This document shows positions 33,714 through 42,879 of a stretch of 64,000 nucleotides of DNA, one piece after another. Position numbers and translations under genes: made by a program. Position 1 is the first letter of the stretch. Every line of letters begins with the position of its first letter. Under the pieces are notes generated by a model. The model saw only the letters and a program-made list of their open reading frames with translations. It made no database searches and was not told where the DNA came from. Origin of the DNA: Clostridiales bacterium. Its GTDB lineage: Bacteria; Bacillota; Clostridia; Peptostreptococcales; Acidaminobacteraceae. Location: assembly GCA_016342415.1 (NCBI GenBank), contig JAEIOD010000001.1, positions 310,001-374,000 of the forward strand, written 5' to 3'.

Positions 33714-34056
33714 TATCCATCTTTTGATGAATGTTCTGATTTAACATTACCTCAAAAATACATCACCCTGTTTCTTAATACCGACTTGGAACTTGCAAAA
33801 CAGTACTCTTCTGAATTCCACAGGCAAATACATTACCAGAGAACTAGAGATCAGGCAATAGGTCACCTTCATGGCGTTATTAGATGGTATTAGCGACTAT
33901 ATCACTATCAAAGATACCAAAACTGCTTCGATTCTTGCCTTTAAAGTTTATGAAGAAATGATCACTTCTGTTTTGGATATTTCTGATGAAACTAAAAAAC
34001 AAAAGCTGATGGAAGGGTATATAGAGTTATTAACTCGATATTTATTCAATCACTAA
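33700..34056 (+). pseudogene. Frameshifted C-terminal remnant of a TetR-like regulator
   Basis: One frame reads SFDECSDLTLPQKYITLFLN and DLELAKQYSSEFHRQIHYQR up to HLHGV at about 33873, where it hits a stop. The protein continues in another frame as LLDGISDYITIKD, ASILAFKVYEEMITSVLD and KLMEGYIELLTRYLFNH to 34056. Both halves look like the helical ligand-binding part of a TetR-type regulator. The DNA-binding N-terminus is absent. The 61-codon frame starting at 33871 has no ribosome site. A proper terminator follows, as expected for a former gene. Confidence 0.45.
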
Positions 34057-34092
34057 AAAGGAGTAGAAGTCATTTAAACTTCTACTCTTTTT
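34052..34092 (+). terminator. Terminator behind the regulator remnant
   Basis: GAGTAGAAGT and ACTTCTACTC pair perfectly around CATTTAA, with AAAAA before and TTTTT after. Almost the same sequence recurs at 39961-40000. Confidence 0.85.
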
Positions 34093-34125
34093 GCAAATAA
34101 ATCATGTATAATTTATCAATTCTAA

Positions 34126-34401
34126 TCATTTTTTCATTAAGCCATTAGCAACCAACATAATTAAAATCAACTGACCTACAACTAGACCACTAATAATATC
34201 AAATTGATTCGCATCAATATTTAAAACTTTAATAAGCGATGCTAAAATCATCAGTATTATCATTTCAGTAAATAAAATAGCCATATTGCTACCTAAAAAA
34301 TATTGACCCGGTTTTGTGTTTCTTAATCTCGTGATATAGCCATATTTCTTTTCTATCTGATATCCTACGGCTATCGAAAGTCCACCCATTATTAATAACA
34401 T
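34126..34401 (-). CDS. Small three-helix membrane protein
   Basis: The start is placed at ATG 34401, six bases after GGAG; the TTG at 34413 contains that GGAG within its second codon. About 91 residues with three hydrophobic segments: MLLIMGGLSIAVGYQIE, the region AILFTEMIILMILASLIKVL, and IISGLVVGQLILIMLVANG, with a short basic loop RLRNTKPGQYFLG between the first two. It is an integral membrane protein of unknown function. No partner gene; it is read toward the plus-strand remnant and lies downstream of a methyltransferase gene in the same direction (54 bases). Confidence 0.65.
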   Translation of the reverse strand: MLLIMGGLSIAVGYQIEKKYGYITRLRNTKPGQYFLGSNMAILFTEMIILMILASLIKVLNIDANQFDIISGLVVGQLILIMLVANGLMKK

Positions 34402-34467
34402 CATATTCTCCAATCATACACTTCACATGCCTTTTCAACACATATTCTATTTCACCATCTGTTCAAT

Positions 34468-35160
34468 TTAATCTTTTTTCACTAAAAAATATTGAATCAT
34501 ACCAACCACTTTTTCTGTTCTTTCTACTTCAAAATAATCTTTAATTATGTAATTGAACTCATCCACTGACAAATTAAATTTATCAGGTCTTCCAATATAC
34601 TCTTCAATAAGTTTGCTAACTTCAAAAACTGGACTTTCTAGATTTGGAATATCCAGAACAAATCTACCCTTTGGTTTTATTATCCTATGGGCTTCTCTTA
34701 TTGCATTTCCAATGAATTCTTCTTCAAAGTATTCAAGTATTCCTATACACGCGGCAATATCAAAGAAATTATCCTCAAATGGCGTTTCATGAATACTACC
34801 TAAGTATACGCCTCCAACTTCCAAACCATTGGACTTGATCACATTTTCAAGCAGTTGGATGGTTTTCTTACTGATATCAATACCATAGTATTTTGAATCC
34901 CATTTATCGTAATCATTAAACATTAGATTTAAACAGCATCCCAGGTCAACAAGTTTCATACCGACTTGAGGTGTAAGAAAATCCTTAACTTCCTTTCGTT
35001 TACTATCTTGACCCACTTCTTTCTGTAATTTAGCATATACTGTGTAATCAGGATGACTGGTTATATAATCTGGTAAGTTTTCATATAAATTGATTCCTTT
35101 GCTACCCTCTTCTATACCTTTGTCATAGGACTCAGCTACTAACACTAAATGCTTTTTCAT
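34468..35160 (-). CDS. Class I SAM-dependent methyltransferase
   Basis: Start at ATG 35160, five bases after AAGGAG. About 230 residues. Motif I is MKLVDLGCCLNLMF (a less common variant in which the second glycine of the GxGxG is a cysteine), motif II YYGIDISKKTIQLLE, motif IV FFDIAACIGILEYFEE and the post-motif AHRIIKPKGRFVLDIP. This is the Methyltransf_11/25 fold. Substrate unknown. It lies just downstream of a second, broken methyltransferase gene in the same direction; the two are not close copies. Confidence 0.88.
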   Translation of the reverse strand: MKKHLVLVAESYDKGIEEGSKGINLYENLPDYITSHPDYTVYAKLQKEVGQDSKRKEVKDFLTPQVGMKLVDLGCCLNLMFNDYDKWDSKYYGIDISKKTIQLLENVIKSNGLEVGGVYLGSIHETPFEDNFFDIAACIGILEYFEEEFIGNAIREAHRIIKPKGRFVLDIPNLESPVFEVSKLIEEYIGRPDKFNLSVDEFNYIIKDYFEVERTEKVVGMIQYFLVKKD

Positions 35161-35288
35161 TTTATCTCCTTGTATTTTATCAAATATCAATTAATCTACT
35201 GAAAATATGTTTCGTCCAACATAAGTATATGGCTAATCATCATCTATACCAATACTTTATAGTTAAATAATCTTTTATGTTTTTTTCT

Positions 35289-35990
35289 TTAATTAGCATT
35301 TAAGATATCTTTATGTGCTTTCCATACATATCGCCATTCTTGCATTCTAATCTCACTGTCAACGGTGTGTTCTTTGACTATTTTTTTGAAAGCTTCACGA
35401 TTTACTTCCAAAGAATAATCAAGACTTCTGTGAGATGATGAAATGTACTTTTCCAATTCTTTTTCATTAGGAAATATCAACATGGCTTCATCAAAGACTT
35501 CCGTCTCAATGTCTGAAAGTCCGCTTTCTCTGAGCCTTTTCTCTACAACATCTTTGGCTGCACTATGTATTCCAAACATAATCCCACCCGGTTTTAGTAA
35601 ATAGCTATTATTGATAATTGACGTAGGGCCTCTTCTAGAATAGATCAAATCAAACTCTTCTTTTTCAAATGGTAAAGCTTTCTTGTCTTTTGTTCCTGCA
35701 AGAATAAATTCCAAATTTGCCACCTTTGAGTCTATTAGCAGTTCGTTTGCAATTTTAATCAGCTCTTTAGAATTGTCGAAGCCTGTTATTTGGCGAGAAT
35801 ATTATGACATTTTCAGTGTGAAATCACCATGACCACATCCAGCATCAAGAACTGATTTTGAATTCTTTATCAGTTTAATCAGTTGTTCCTCAAAGATAAC
35901 TTCTCCCGAAACACCTTCAACTTCATAAATCGCATTATTCTTATAGCCACCGTTCCTTTTAGCTATCATATCATACCATTCCATACTCAT
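35289..35990 (-). pseudogene. SAM-dependent methyltransferase interrupted by a nonsense codon
   Basis: One reading frame runs from ATG 35990 (GAGGGGGAG upstream) to 35289. It shows SVLDAGCGHGDFTLKMS (motif I), then a single TAA at 35802-35804, then in the same frame QITGFDNSKELIKIANELL (motif II with the acidic residue), FDLIYSRRGPT (motif IV), LLKPGGIMFG and a C-terminal domain. No frameshift is needed: restoring one codon gives a normal 233-residue methyltransferase. The two fragments (to 35802 and from a GTG at 35723) cannot each bind SAM. Either a recent inactivating mutation or a stop that is read through. Confidence 0.85.
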
Positions 35991-36020
35991 ATGACTCTCC
36001 CCCTCAAGTTCTTGGTTCAC

Positions 36021-36626
36021 AAACTAAATTATCAAAAGTAGTGTCTATAATTCACTCTATCTAATTTCCAAAGCTCAATACTCTTATTTTTACTATAGTG
36101 TCAATTGTTCTTATTCAATTTGAATTCTTACATTGAATGTCAGATAACTGACTATATTATACACTCTACGGATCTTAAAATCAGATGTTTCCAACTATTT
36201 AATGTTCTTCTGTAATAATACAATCAGATTGCCAAAACAGTTTCAACTCTTCAAATAGGAATGATTATACACTTCTATTGTTTAAAATCAGCATCGTTTT
36301 CCATATCATATTCTCTGAATAGATATACAGAAACACCTATTTTTCAGAATCTACAATCCAATATTCCTCTATAACAGAAAACATAAAAGGACTAATGATT
36401 TTACTATTCTCGACAACTTTCCAAACTGAGTCATTTCAATATTTTCACTACTTCGATTTAAGCTTTCTTCATTAGAATTTCCTGAAATAAAAAAAAGAGT
36501 CTACTTTCTATAAAAGGTAGATAATTCAACCACAGATGGGTATAAAAGTATTATCTATTTATTTTTTTGAGGGAGTCATACTATTTTCTAACAGTTTCCA
36601 TTTATATATTCCTAACGGAGGTTTCC
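36021..36626. other. Intergenic stretch with a possible gene scrap
   Basis: About 600 bases without an intact gene. On the minus strand at 36275-36437 the translation reads SVWKVVENSKIISPF and EEYWIVDSEK, and after a one-base slip in an A run VSVYLFREYDMENDADFKQ followed by a stop, which looks like the C-terminus of a lost protein. The rest is AT-rich and holds the promoter region of the binding-protein gene. Confidence 0.35.
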
Positions 36627-38225
36627 ATGAAAAAACTACTTTCAATTTTTTTAATAGTAGTACTCTTATCACTTGTTACATCATGTACCAATGATGAGAA
36701 TTTAATCAATAACAACATCTTGATATCAGATATCGAAACAGAAGAGCCTTTACATGAAAAAATACGTATTGGTACTATGGACAGTTACAGTTCTTTTATA
36801 GTTACTGAAAATGGTAATGTAACAGGGCCATTTATAGATATACTCTCGAAAGCTCTTGACAATTTAGGTTATGAATATGAATTTGTCATCCTCCCTTGGA
36901 GTCGATTGATGAATAGCGTCGGTACGGGTGAAGTTGACATGGCATTGCCTTTTTACGACAAATCCGAACGCAGAAAATTTGCATACTACTCAGAAGAACC
37001 TATTGGGTTTAGTCAGATAAATGCTGTTGTATTGCCTGATTCCAAAGTCATGTTTGATGGCAGTATGGCATCGCTTAGTGAGCATCGTATTGGTATTGTA
37101 CAAGACTATTTCTATACAACGGAACTTGAAAATGCCGTAAAAGAGAACATAATCACAACAGATGAAGCCGTTACAACAGAAGAAAATATTGAAAAACTGC
37201 TTCAAGGACGTGTAGATCTGATATTCGAGGATATGTCAGTTGTTAAGGAATACATCAAAACAAATAAAATTGATGCTGAAGTTAAGTTCTTCGATCCGCC
37301 TTTAACTTACAGTTATCTTTATACTGTATTTTCCAAGAATGAAAACTTAACCGAAATCAGACTAGGTTTTGATGAGCAATTAAAAATCATGAAAAGTGAT
37401 CATTCATTACAAAACATCTTGGAAAATTATGATTTGGCGTATTATAACGATCTTTTCAAATTACGAGAACAAATGAATCCTGCTCCTGAAAGATATTTTC
37501 AGCAGGCTTCAAATATGCCGCTTACTGTAGGTGTACTTGGAAATACAAAACCATATGTTTATTATGAAAAAGATATGTTAACGGGATTCAGCATTGAACT
37601 GTTTACTGAAGTTTTTACTCGAATTGGGGTAGAAATTGAATTTGTTGATATACCCTTTAACAGAATGCTGGAAGAACTCAAAAGTGGCAGTCTTGATATT
37701 GGAACGGATTTGTATTTAAAACCGGAACGACAGGAATACGCTGTTTATCCGTCACTACCTTATGCAGGTTATCCGACTGTTCTTTTCAAGAAATCAGATA
37801 TGAGGTTTGAATTTACAGGTGATCTAAAGGAACTTATACCTTATACCATTGGATATGTACGAGGTTATTCTTTAGGACCTCTTGATACCTATAAAGATAG
37901 TGATACGTACGATTTTTCTCTTACAGATTCACCAGAGCAAAACATGGAGAATCTAAATAACAGCAGACTTGATTTGATAATTGATATCAAGTCTACAGGT
38001 GAGAACATCATTGACCAATTGAACTTATCCGAAGAAATCATCGCTGTCGATCCACCGATTTTCTATGATTATTCATATATGGTATTCTCGAAAAAGAGCA
38101 ATTTAGACAAACTCGTTACTGAATACGAGTTGACTGTAAAAGCAATGTTTGAAGACAAAACCATTGAAATGCTTTCGAAAAAATACAATTTACCTTATTT
38201 GGAGTTTCATGAATTTAGAGAATGA
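36627..38225 (+). CDS. Lipoprotein with two tandem family-3 solute-binding domains
   Basis: Start at ATG 36627, five bases after GGAGG; the 20 codons upstream are non-coding. Residues 1-20 are a lipoprotein signal with lipobox VTSC. Two copies of the SBP_bac_3 fold follow: the first from about residue 45 (IRIGTMDSYSSFIVTENGNV, then LPWSRLMNSVGTGEVDMALP), the second from about 300 (LTVGVLGNTKPYVYYEKDML, then IPFNRMLEELKSGSLDIGTD). Such tandem Venus-flytrap domains occur in sensors (BvgS-like) more than in transporters. No permease is nearby; a histidine kinase gene starts about 35 bases downstream, so this is probably its extracellular ligand receptor. Confidence 0.87.
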   Translation: MKKLLSIFLIVVLLSLVTSCTNDENLINNNILISDIETEEPLHEKIRIGTMDSYSSFIVTENGNVTGPFIDILSKALDNLGYEYEFVILPWSRLMNSVGTGEVDMALPFYDKSERRKFAYYSEEPIGFSQINAVVLPDSKVMFDGSMASLSEHRIGIVQDYFYTTELENAVKENIITTDEAVTTEENIEKLLQGRVDLIFEDMSVVKEYIKTNKIDAEVKFFDPPLTYSYLYTVFSKNENLTEIRLGFDEQLKIMKSDHSLQNILENYDLAYYNDLFKLREQMNPAPERYFQQASNMPLTVGVLGNTKPYVYYEKDMLTGFSIELFTEVFTRIGVEIEFVDIPFNRMLEELKSGSLDIGTDLYLKPERQEYAVYPSLPYAGYPTVLFKKSDMRFEFTGDLKELIPYTIGYVRGYSLGPLDTYKDSDTYDFSLTDSPEQNMENLNNSRLDLIIDIKSTGENIIDQLNLSEEIIAVDPPIFYDYSYMVFSKKSNLDKLVTEYELTVKAMFEDKTIEMLSKKYNLPYLEFHEFRE

Positions 38226-38259
38226 TTAAAATAAACCGATGATGAAATGTGGTGGCGGT

Positions 38260-39888
38260 ATGACGATATCCTCTTTAATCAACCTGAATAGAATTTGGAA
38301 AAAGCTTGCACTGGGTGCTATCATCACAGTGTTATTTACTATGTTTATAACGAATCTATTCATCCAAAAGATTAATGAATATGATACGTTCAAAGCTTTC
38401 GAGGCCGACTTGGAATCTATGGTCAATGTAGCGGCTTATTCTCTTGAAGAACCTTTATGGAATCTAAATACAGATACTCTTGTCAGTATTTGTGACTCAT
38501 TCTTCCAAAAAGAATCCGTAAGTCAAATTATAGTAATGGATCATTCCTTAGGTATTATGTATGAACGAAAACTTGATGACATCCCTCATCACGAGAATTT
38601 CCTTGTTACAACTGAAAAAGATATTTTGCATAACGGTAAAAAAATAGGATCTATTCACTTTACTATGACCAGATATTTTATCGATCAGCAAAACAAAAGA
38701 AATTCTCAAATTCATTTTATAGAAATGCTGATATTAATATTTATTCTGACAACAATGTTGGTTATGATCATCTCTAGGATAACCAAACCTTTATTTGTTT
38801 TGAAGACAGCGTTTGAACAAGTTAGTGAAAGTCATGATGATATCATGCCTCAAGTCAGGATAAAAGGAAATGATGAATTTGCCGAACTGTCTAATAGTTT
38901 TAATATCATGAGTCGCAATATCGTAGATGCTAGAAATTCAATTTCTAAATTGAATGAGGAACTAGAAAATAAAGTGGCATTAAGAACCAATGAGCTAAAT
39001 CTTAAGAATCAGGAACTTAATGATTCCTTAGAGATTTTGACCGAAACACAACATGAACTCATTGATAGCAATCAGAATCTACAAAAAACACTTAAGGAAC
39101 TTCAAGAAATTCAAGATCTTCTTATCGAATCTGGAAAAATGGCACTATTAGGGGAATTAGTAGCCGGGATTGCACATGAAATCAATACTCCGGTAGGTGT
39201 CAGTTTAACGGTAAGCTCTTTTATTGAAAAAGAACTCAAAAAGATGCTTGATAAAGTAAACTCCAATACCCTTTCAAGAAAAGACTTCATAAAAACACTC
39301 ACATCACTACAGGAATCATCTGGAAGTGTCGTGAGAAATTTATTAAGAGCTGGCGAACTGATTACAAGTTTTAAACAAGTAGCTGTCGATCAAACCAGTC
39401 ACGCTGTGAGAAAGTTTAATTTTTACGACTATGTCGACGAAATCATTCTGAATTTAAAGTCACAGTTTAAAAACCGGAAAATTGAACTTAAAAACATCTG
39501 TCCAGAAGAACTTATTGTCGTCAGTTATCCAGGTGCTTATTCTCAGATCCTGACCAACCTTATAATGAATAGTTTGATTCATGCCTTTGACGAAGATGAT
39601 GTAGGCAAAATAACGATAAACGCTGAACATGTTGATGACACACTTAAAATAACTTTCCAAGACAACGGTCATGGTATTCCTGAGGAACATGTAAAAAAAA
39701 TATTCAACCCTTTCTTTACAACCAAACGCGGTTATGGCGGAAGTGGTCTGGGACTGAACCTTGCTTTTAATATCACAACCAATGTTCTAAAAGGAAATAT
39801 CATATGTCAGTCTGAGCTTAATATAGGAACAACCTTCATCATGTCAGTTCCTTATCATCACCCTGATATAAATGAAGAGTTGTATTAA
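38260..39888 (+). CDS. Membrane sensor histidine kinase, partner of the tandem binding lipoprotein
   Basis: Start placed at ATG 38260 (GGTGG upstream); an ATG 21 bases earlier has no ribosome site. About 542 residues. Two membrane helices (residues about 10-30 and 155-178) enclose a small 120-residue extracellular region. Then HAMP, a long coiled coil (LEILTETQHELIDSNQNLQK), the phosphoacceptor motif VAGIAHEINTPVGVSLTVS and an ATPase domain (ILTNLIMNSLIHAF, FQDNGHGIP, GLGLNLAFNI). It probably receives the ligand signal from the lipoprotein encoded just upstream. No response regulator is adjacent. Confidence 0.92.
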   Translation: MTISSLINLNRIWKKLALGAIITVLFTMFITNLFIQKINEYDTFKAFEADLESMVNVAAYSLEEPLWNLNTDTLVSICDSFFQKESVSQIIVMDHSLGIMYERKLDDIPHHENFLVTTEKDILHNGKKIGSIHFTMTRYFIDQQNKRNSQIHFIEMLILIFILTTMLVMIISRITKPLFVLKTAFEQVSESHDDIMPQVRIKGNDEFAELSNSFNIMSRNIVDARNSISKLNEELENKVALRTNELNLKNQELNDSLEILTETQHELIDSNQNLQKTLKELQEIQDLLIESGKMALLGELVAGIAHEINTPVGVSLTVSSFIEKELKKMLDKVNSNTLSRKDFIKTLTSLQESSGSVVRNLLRAGELITSFKQVAVDQTSHAVRKFNFYDYVDEIILNLKSQFKNRKIELKNICPEELIVVSYPGAYSQILTNLIMNSLIHAFDEDDVGKITINAEHVDDTLKITFQDNGHGIPEEHVKKIFNPFFTTKRGYGGSGLGLNLAFNITTNVLKGNIICQSELNIGTTFIMSVPYHHPDINEELY

Positions 39889-39960
39889 ATAATATCAGGT
39901 ACAGGCTAAGCATGTTGTAAAATAGAAACTTTACCCACTATATTATCATTACAGGACACA

Positions 39961-40000
39961 GAAAAAAGAGTAGAAGTCACTTTAAACTTCTACCCTTTTT
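39961..40000 (+). terminator. Terminator of the binding-protein/kinase operon
   Basis: GTAGAAGT and ACTTCTAC pair perfectly around CACTTTAA, flanked by AAAAAAGA and CCTTTTT. It is nearly identical to the terminator at 34052-34092. Confidence 0.88.
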
Positions 40001-40043
40001 AATATAACTATTTATAATCATTCATTAAAATAATCACTTCATA

Positions 40044-40075
40044 GAAAAATGGTTATATAACTATTAAGATATAAC
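40044..40075 (-). terminator. Possible terminator of the membrane GGDEF gene
   Basis: GTTATAT and ATATAAC pair around a 10-base loop overlapping the stop codon, followed on the minus strand by CATTTTTC. AT-only stem, so weak. Confidence 0.4.
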
Positions 40076-41146
40076 GTCACCACTATCAAAAATGATTCTG
40101 TTCCTACCGGTTGCTTTTGCCTTATAAAGTAGTTTGTCCGTATTGACAACTAAGTCAATGAAGTCAGAATAGTTTTCTTTACAGGTAATAACGCCAGCTG
40201 AAAATGTTATCTGTATATATTCTTTTTCATTAACGTAAAATCGATGATTTGCTATTTTGTCTCTAATAGTATTAATGATCAACTTCTGATTATTTTTAAG
40301 GTCCTTCAAAAGAATTGCAAATTCTTCTCCTCCATATCTGCATAACAAATCTTGTTTTCTAATACTTTTAGATATTAACTCAGTTAATTCCTTTAAAACT
40401 TTGTCACCTATGGGATGTCCGTATTTATCATTGATTACTTTGAAATGGTCAAGGTCTAGAATCATGAGTGTAAAGGTTTTATTGTATTTATGATATATAT
40501 CATACAAAAGCGCACCTTGATCAAACAATACTCTACGATTTGAAACGTTGGTTAATGCATCGGTATTAGCGAGAAGACGAAGTTCTTTGGTAGTTTTTGA
40601 TAAAGTAAACGCATAGAAGTAAAATACCAACAACTGAACAAAAAACGTCATTGTGATTGTCATAACTCTTAGGATTTGAATAAAATGCGATTCCAAGGTC
40701 AGCTTCTCTATGGGATCGACAACACCTGTAAATACGATTAAACCAGACACTATTATACTAATCCATATCAAACTTGCCTTTTCTCTTTTGATCTCCAAAT
40801 CAAAAACGATAAATCCAAGGGGTGGTACAACAAAGAAGTACATCATGAAATAGGTTGTTTTAGGAAACCACACCCATGAAAGTAGAAAAACCTGAAAAAC
40901 CATCACCAATACAACTATGATTTTGCCAAAGTAGAACAATTTGTTTTTAAAAAATACAAGGGCAGATGAATAAACGACAAAAACAATAACTGTTTGAATA
41001 ACCAGTATATTTGAATCTACAATAAAAATATAAAACAATAAAAATAAGATCAATTGCATTATGCCAACTCCTGCAATGATATATGCAAATCTATTTTTTA
41101 CTGATAATTTATTCGAATAACCCAATTTTTCTAAAAAATGTTCCAT
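40064..41146 (-). CDS. Membrane diguanylate cyclase (GGEEF)
   Basis: Start at ATG 41146 (AGAGGTG upstream). 360 residues: six membrane helices in residues about 20-185 make a membrane sensor of unnamed type, then a GGDEF domain (ANTDALTNVSNRRVLFDQ, LDLDHFKVINDKYGHPIGD, RYGGEEFAILLKDL). The GGEEF signature is active-type, and RKQD five residues before it is a complete inhibitory I-site, so product feedback is likely. It makes c-di-GMP. With the soluble cyclase at 20498-22342 it gives two different ways of feeding the same second messenger. Single gene, convergent with the kinase operon. Confidence 0.93.
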   Translation of the reverse strand: MEHFLEKLGYSNKLSVKNRFAYIIAGVGIMQLILFLLFYIFIVDSNILVIQTVIVFVVYSSALVFFKNKLFYFGKIIVVLVMVFQVFLLSWVWFPKTTYFMMYFFVVPPLGFIVFDLEIKREKASLIWISIIVSGLIVFTGVVDPIEKLTLESHFIQILRVMTITMTFFVQLLVFYFYAFTLSKTTKELRLLANTDALTNVSNRRVLFDQGALLYDIYHKYNKTFTLMILDLDHFKVINDKYGHPIGDKVLKELTELISKSIRKQDLLCRYGGEEFAILLKDLKNNQKLIINTIRDKIANHRFYVNEKEYIQITFSAGVITCKENYSDFIDLVVNTDKLLYKAKATGRNRIIFDSGDVIS

Positions 41147-41456
41147 ACACACCTCTAGTCAACTTTAAATTTTAGCATTTATTTGCTATTTTACATATTT
41201 CAACAGTAAAACAACACGGTTATCAGAATGATACCCAAAAATCTGTATTGTATAGATTTTTAAATAATTTACCACTTCTGTTTGCTGTAATATTAAAAAA
41301 AAGCAGCTTGAATATGTTTTTTCCTGTTTCTAGAAGCACTGATGGAGTATTGCCTGAATGTTGAGGAGGTATGCTTTTTTCGAACTACCTTTTTTATTAT
41401 TACAATCACATTTATGAGGGTATGATATTAATGAAGAACTGAAAAGGAGGATTGCT
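41147..41456. other. Intergenic stretch, nothing recognised
   Basis: Roughly 300 bases between divergent genes. AT-rich, it should contain both promoters; I see no reliable ORF, hairpin or repeat. A short frame after GAGGAGG at 41371 has its ATG too close to that site. Confidence 0.5.
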
Positions 41457-41642
41457 ATGATTGATAATGAAAAAAAATGTCCATTATGTCATTCTGCAGT
41501 AACGTACTATGGTGAAGGTGGATACGGAAAGTGTACAGATAACAACTGTACGTTCGAGCAAAAAATTGAAGACTGTGATACGGAACCATGTAAGTCTATT
41601 GACTTAGAAGAAAAAAAAGAGCTTCATTCAGCTAATGATTAA
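41457..41642 (+). CDS. Small zinc-ribbon-like protein
   Basis: 61 residues with AAAGGAGG before the ATG. Four cysteines in two pairs, KCPLCHSAVTY and YGKCTDNNCTFEQ, form a zinc ribbon of the kind found in small adaptor or nucleic-acid-binding proteins; two more cysteines lie in EDCDTEPCKS. No membrane segment. It ends with an acidic, lysine-rich tail. The cation exporter gene lies 150 bases downstream in the same direction, so a link to metal handling is possible, but this is inference. Confidence 0.75.
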   Translation: MIDNEKKCPLCHSAVTYYGEGGYGKCTDNNCTFEQKIEDCDTEPCKSIDLEEKKELHSAND

Positions 41643-41792
41643 AAAATTATCATGCTTATTTAGTTTACAAAATGTCCGGTTTGCATAACAAATTAAACTT
41701 ACTTTTGAGATTCAATTCAGAAGATTATCTGAAAGCTCTTTGGCTTAAGTGATGTATTAAGTTAACTATGGACTCGATAAAAGGAGGTTTAT

Positions 41793-42727
41793 TTGAAGCC
41801 TGATAAAGACATATCAAATTGGACACATTCACATCAATTCAATCCAGAAAAGAAGGTGTCGGAAACTAAAACGTTAATCGTCATCATCGTTACAATTGTT
41901 GCTATGGTCATTGAAATAATAGCGGGATGGTATTTTGGATCCATGGCCTTATTTTCTGATGGCTGGCACATGATGACCCATGCGACTGCTTTGAGTATTT
42001 CATTTTTTGCTTATGTCATTGCAAGAACGTTATCCGCTGATAGACGCTTTGGTTTTGGTACATGGAAGATTGAAATACTAGGTGCTTATACGAGTGCCAT
42101 TGTACTTGGTTTTGTTGGTTTTTTTATCTTTGGCGTGTCGATCAATAGAATCTATCACCCGGTTGATATCAGTTATAACCAAGCACTTGTGGTAACGTGT
42201 TTCGGTTTAATCGTCAATGTTATTTGTGTACTGGTACTAAAGGACAATCATCATCACACACACGAAAAACACCATCACCACAAAACAAAACAGGATTTAA
42301 ACTTGAAGTCTGCCTATCTGCATGTGCTTGCTGATGCCTTAACTTCTGTACTTGCAATCATTGCGCTGTTGGGTGCTAAATACTTTGAATGGATCTTCCT
42401 AGACCCTCTATGGGCATTATAGGTGCCATACTGATCTTTCGTTGGACCATCTTATTAATAAAGGAGTCAGCATCCATACTCATAGGTCGTGAATCGAATG
42501 AAGAACTCGTCGAACATATCCACCACATGATTGAAGTAGATGGTGATACGAAGATAACAGATAGTCATGTATGGCGTATTACACAGGACAAATATGCGTG
42601 CATACTCTGTCTAGTAGCAAGTGAACCTGTCAGTGTTTTAGAATACAAGACCAGGTTAAGCTCGCTTCATGAACTAGAACATATAACAATCGAAGTGAAT
42701 CAATACAGTGAATCTGATGTTAAATGA
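41793..42727 (+). pseudogene. CDF-family metal exporter (DmeF-like) with a one-base frameshift
   Basis: Begins at TTG 41793 after AAAGGAGG. Frame 1 gives about 205 residues of a cation-diffusion-facilitator: MALFSDGWHMMTHATALSIS (the HxxxD-type metal site), a His-rich loop DNHHHTHEKHHHHKTKQD, and YLHVLADALTSVLA. It ends prematurely at 42422. Restoring one T at about 42409 (CTCTATGG to CTCTTATGG) joins it to the second frame, MGIIGAILIFRW, LLIKESASILIG and HVWRITQDKYACILCLVA, making a normal protein of about 311 residues. A decayed copy at 50475 retains that T, supporting the idea of a deletion here. As written the exporter lacks the last helix and C-terminal domain. Confidence 0.85.
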
Positions 42728-42750
42728 TACTTTAAGGTCAAAACAAAAAA

Positions 42751-42786
42751 ACATCACCCTTCTATAATAGAAAAGTGATGTTTTTA
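42751..42786. terminator. Bidirectional terminator between the CDF exporter and lipB
   Basis: AACATCAC.CTTCTA pairs with TAGAA.GTGATGTT around a short loop with one mismatch, with A and T tracts on both sides. A diverged copy follows the CDF relic at 50829-50867. Confidence 0.88.
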
Positions 42787-42879
42787 ATTGTTTTTCCTAC
42801 TAATATCACGTCATGTTTTTTATACCTATTTTCGTCTGCCACTGCCTTTATCCCTACAAGTCATCAAACTTCATTGACT

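Noticed and set aside
36495..36525. Hairpin with a T run on the minus strand upstream of the tandem-binding lipoprotein gene
   Set aside because: No intact minus-strand gene lies directly upstream and the stem is short; too weak to list as a terminator.
41371..41440. Short frame after GAGGAGG ahead of the zinc-ribbon gene
   Set aside because: The ATG follows the GGAGG by one base, too close for initiation, and the peptide has no sensible composition.
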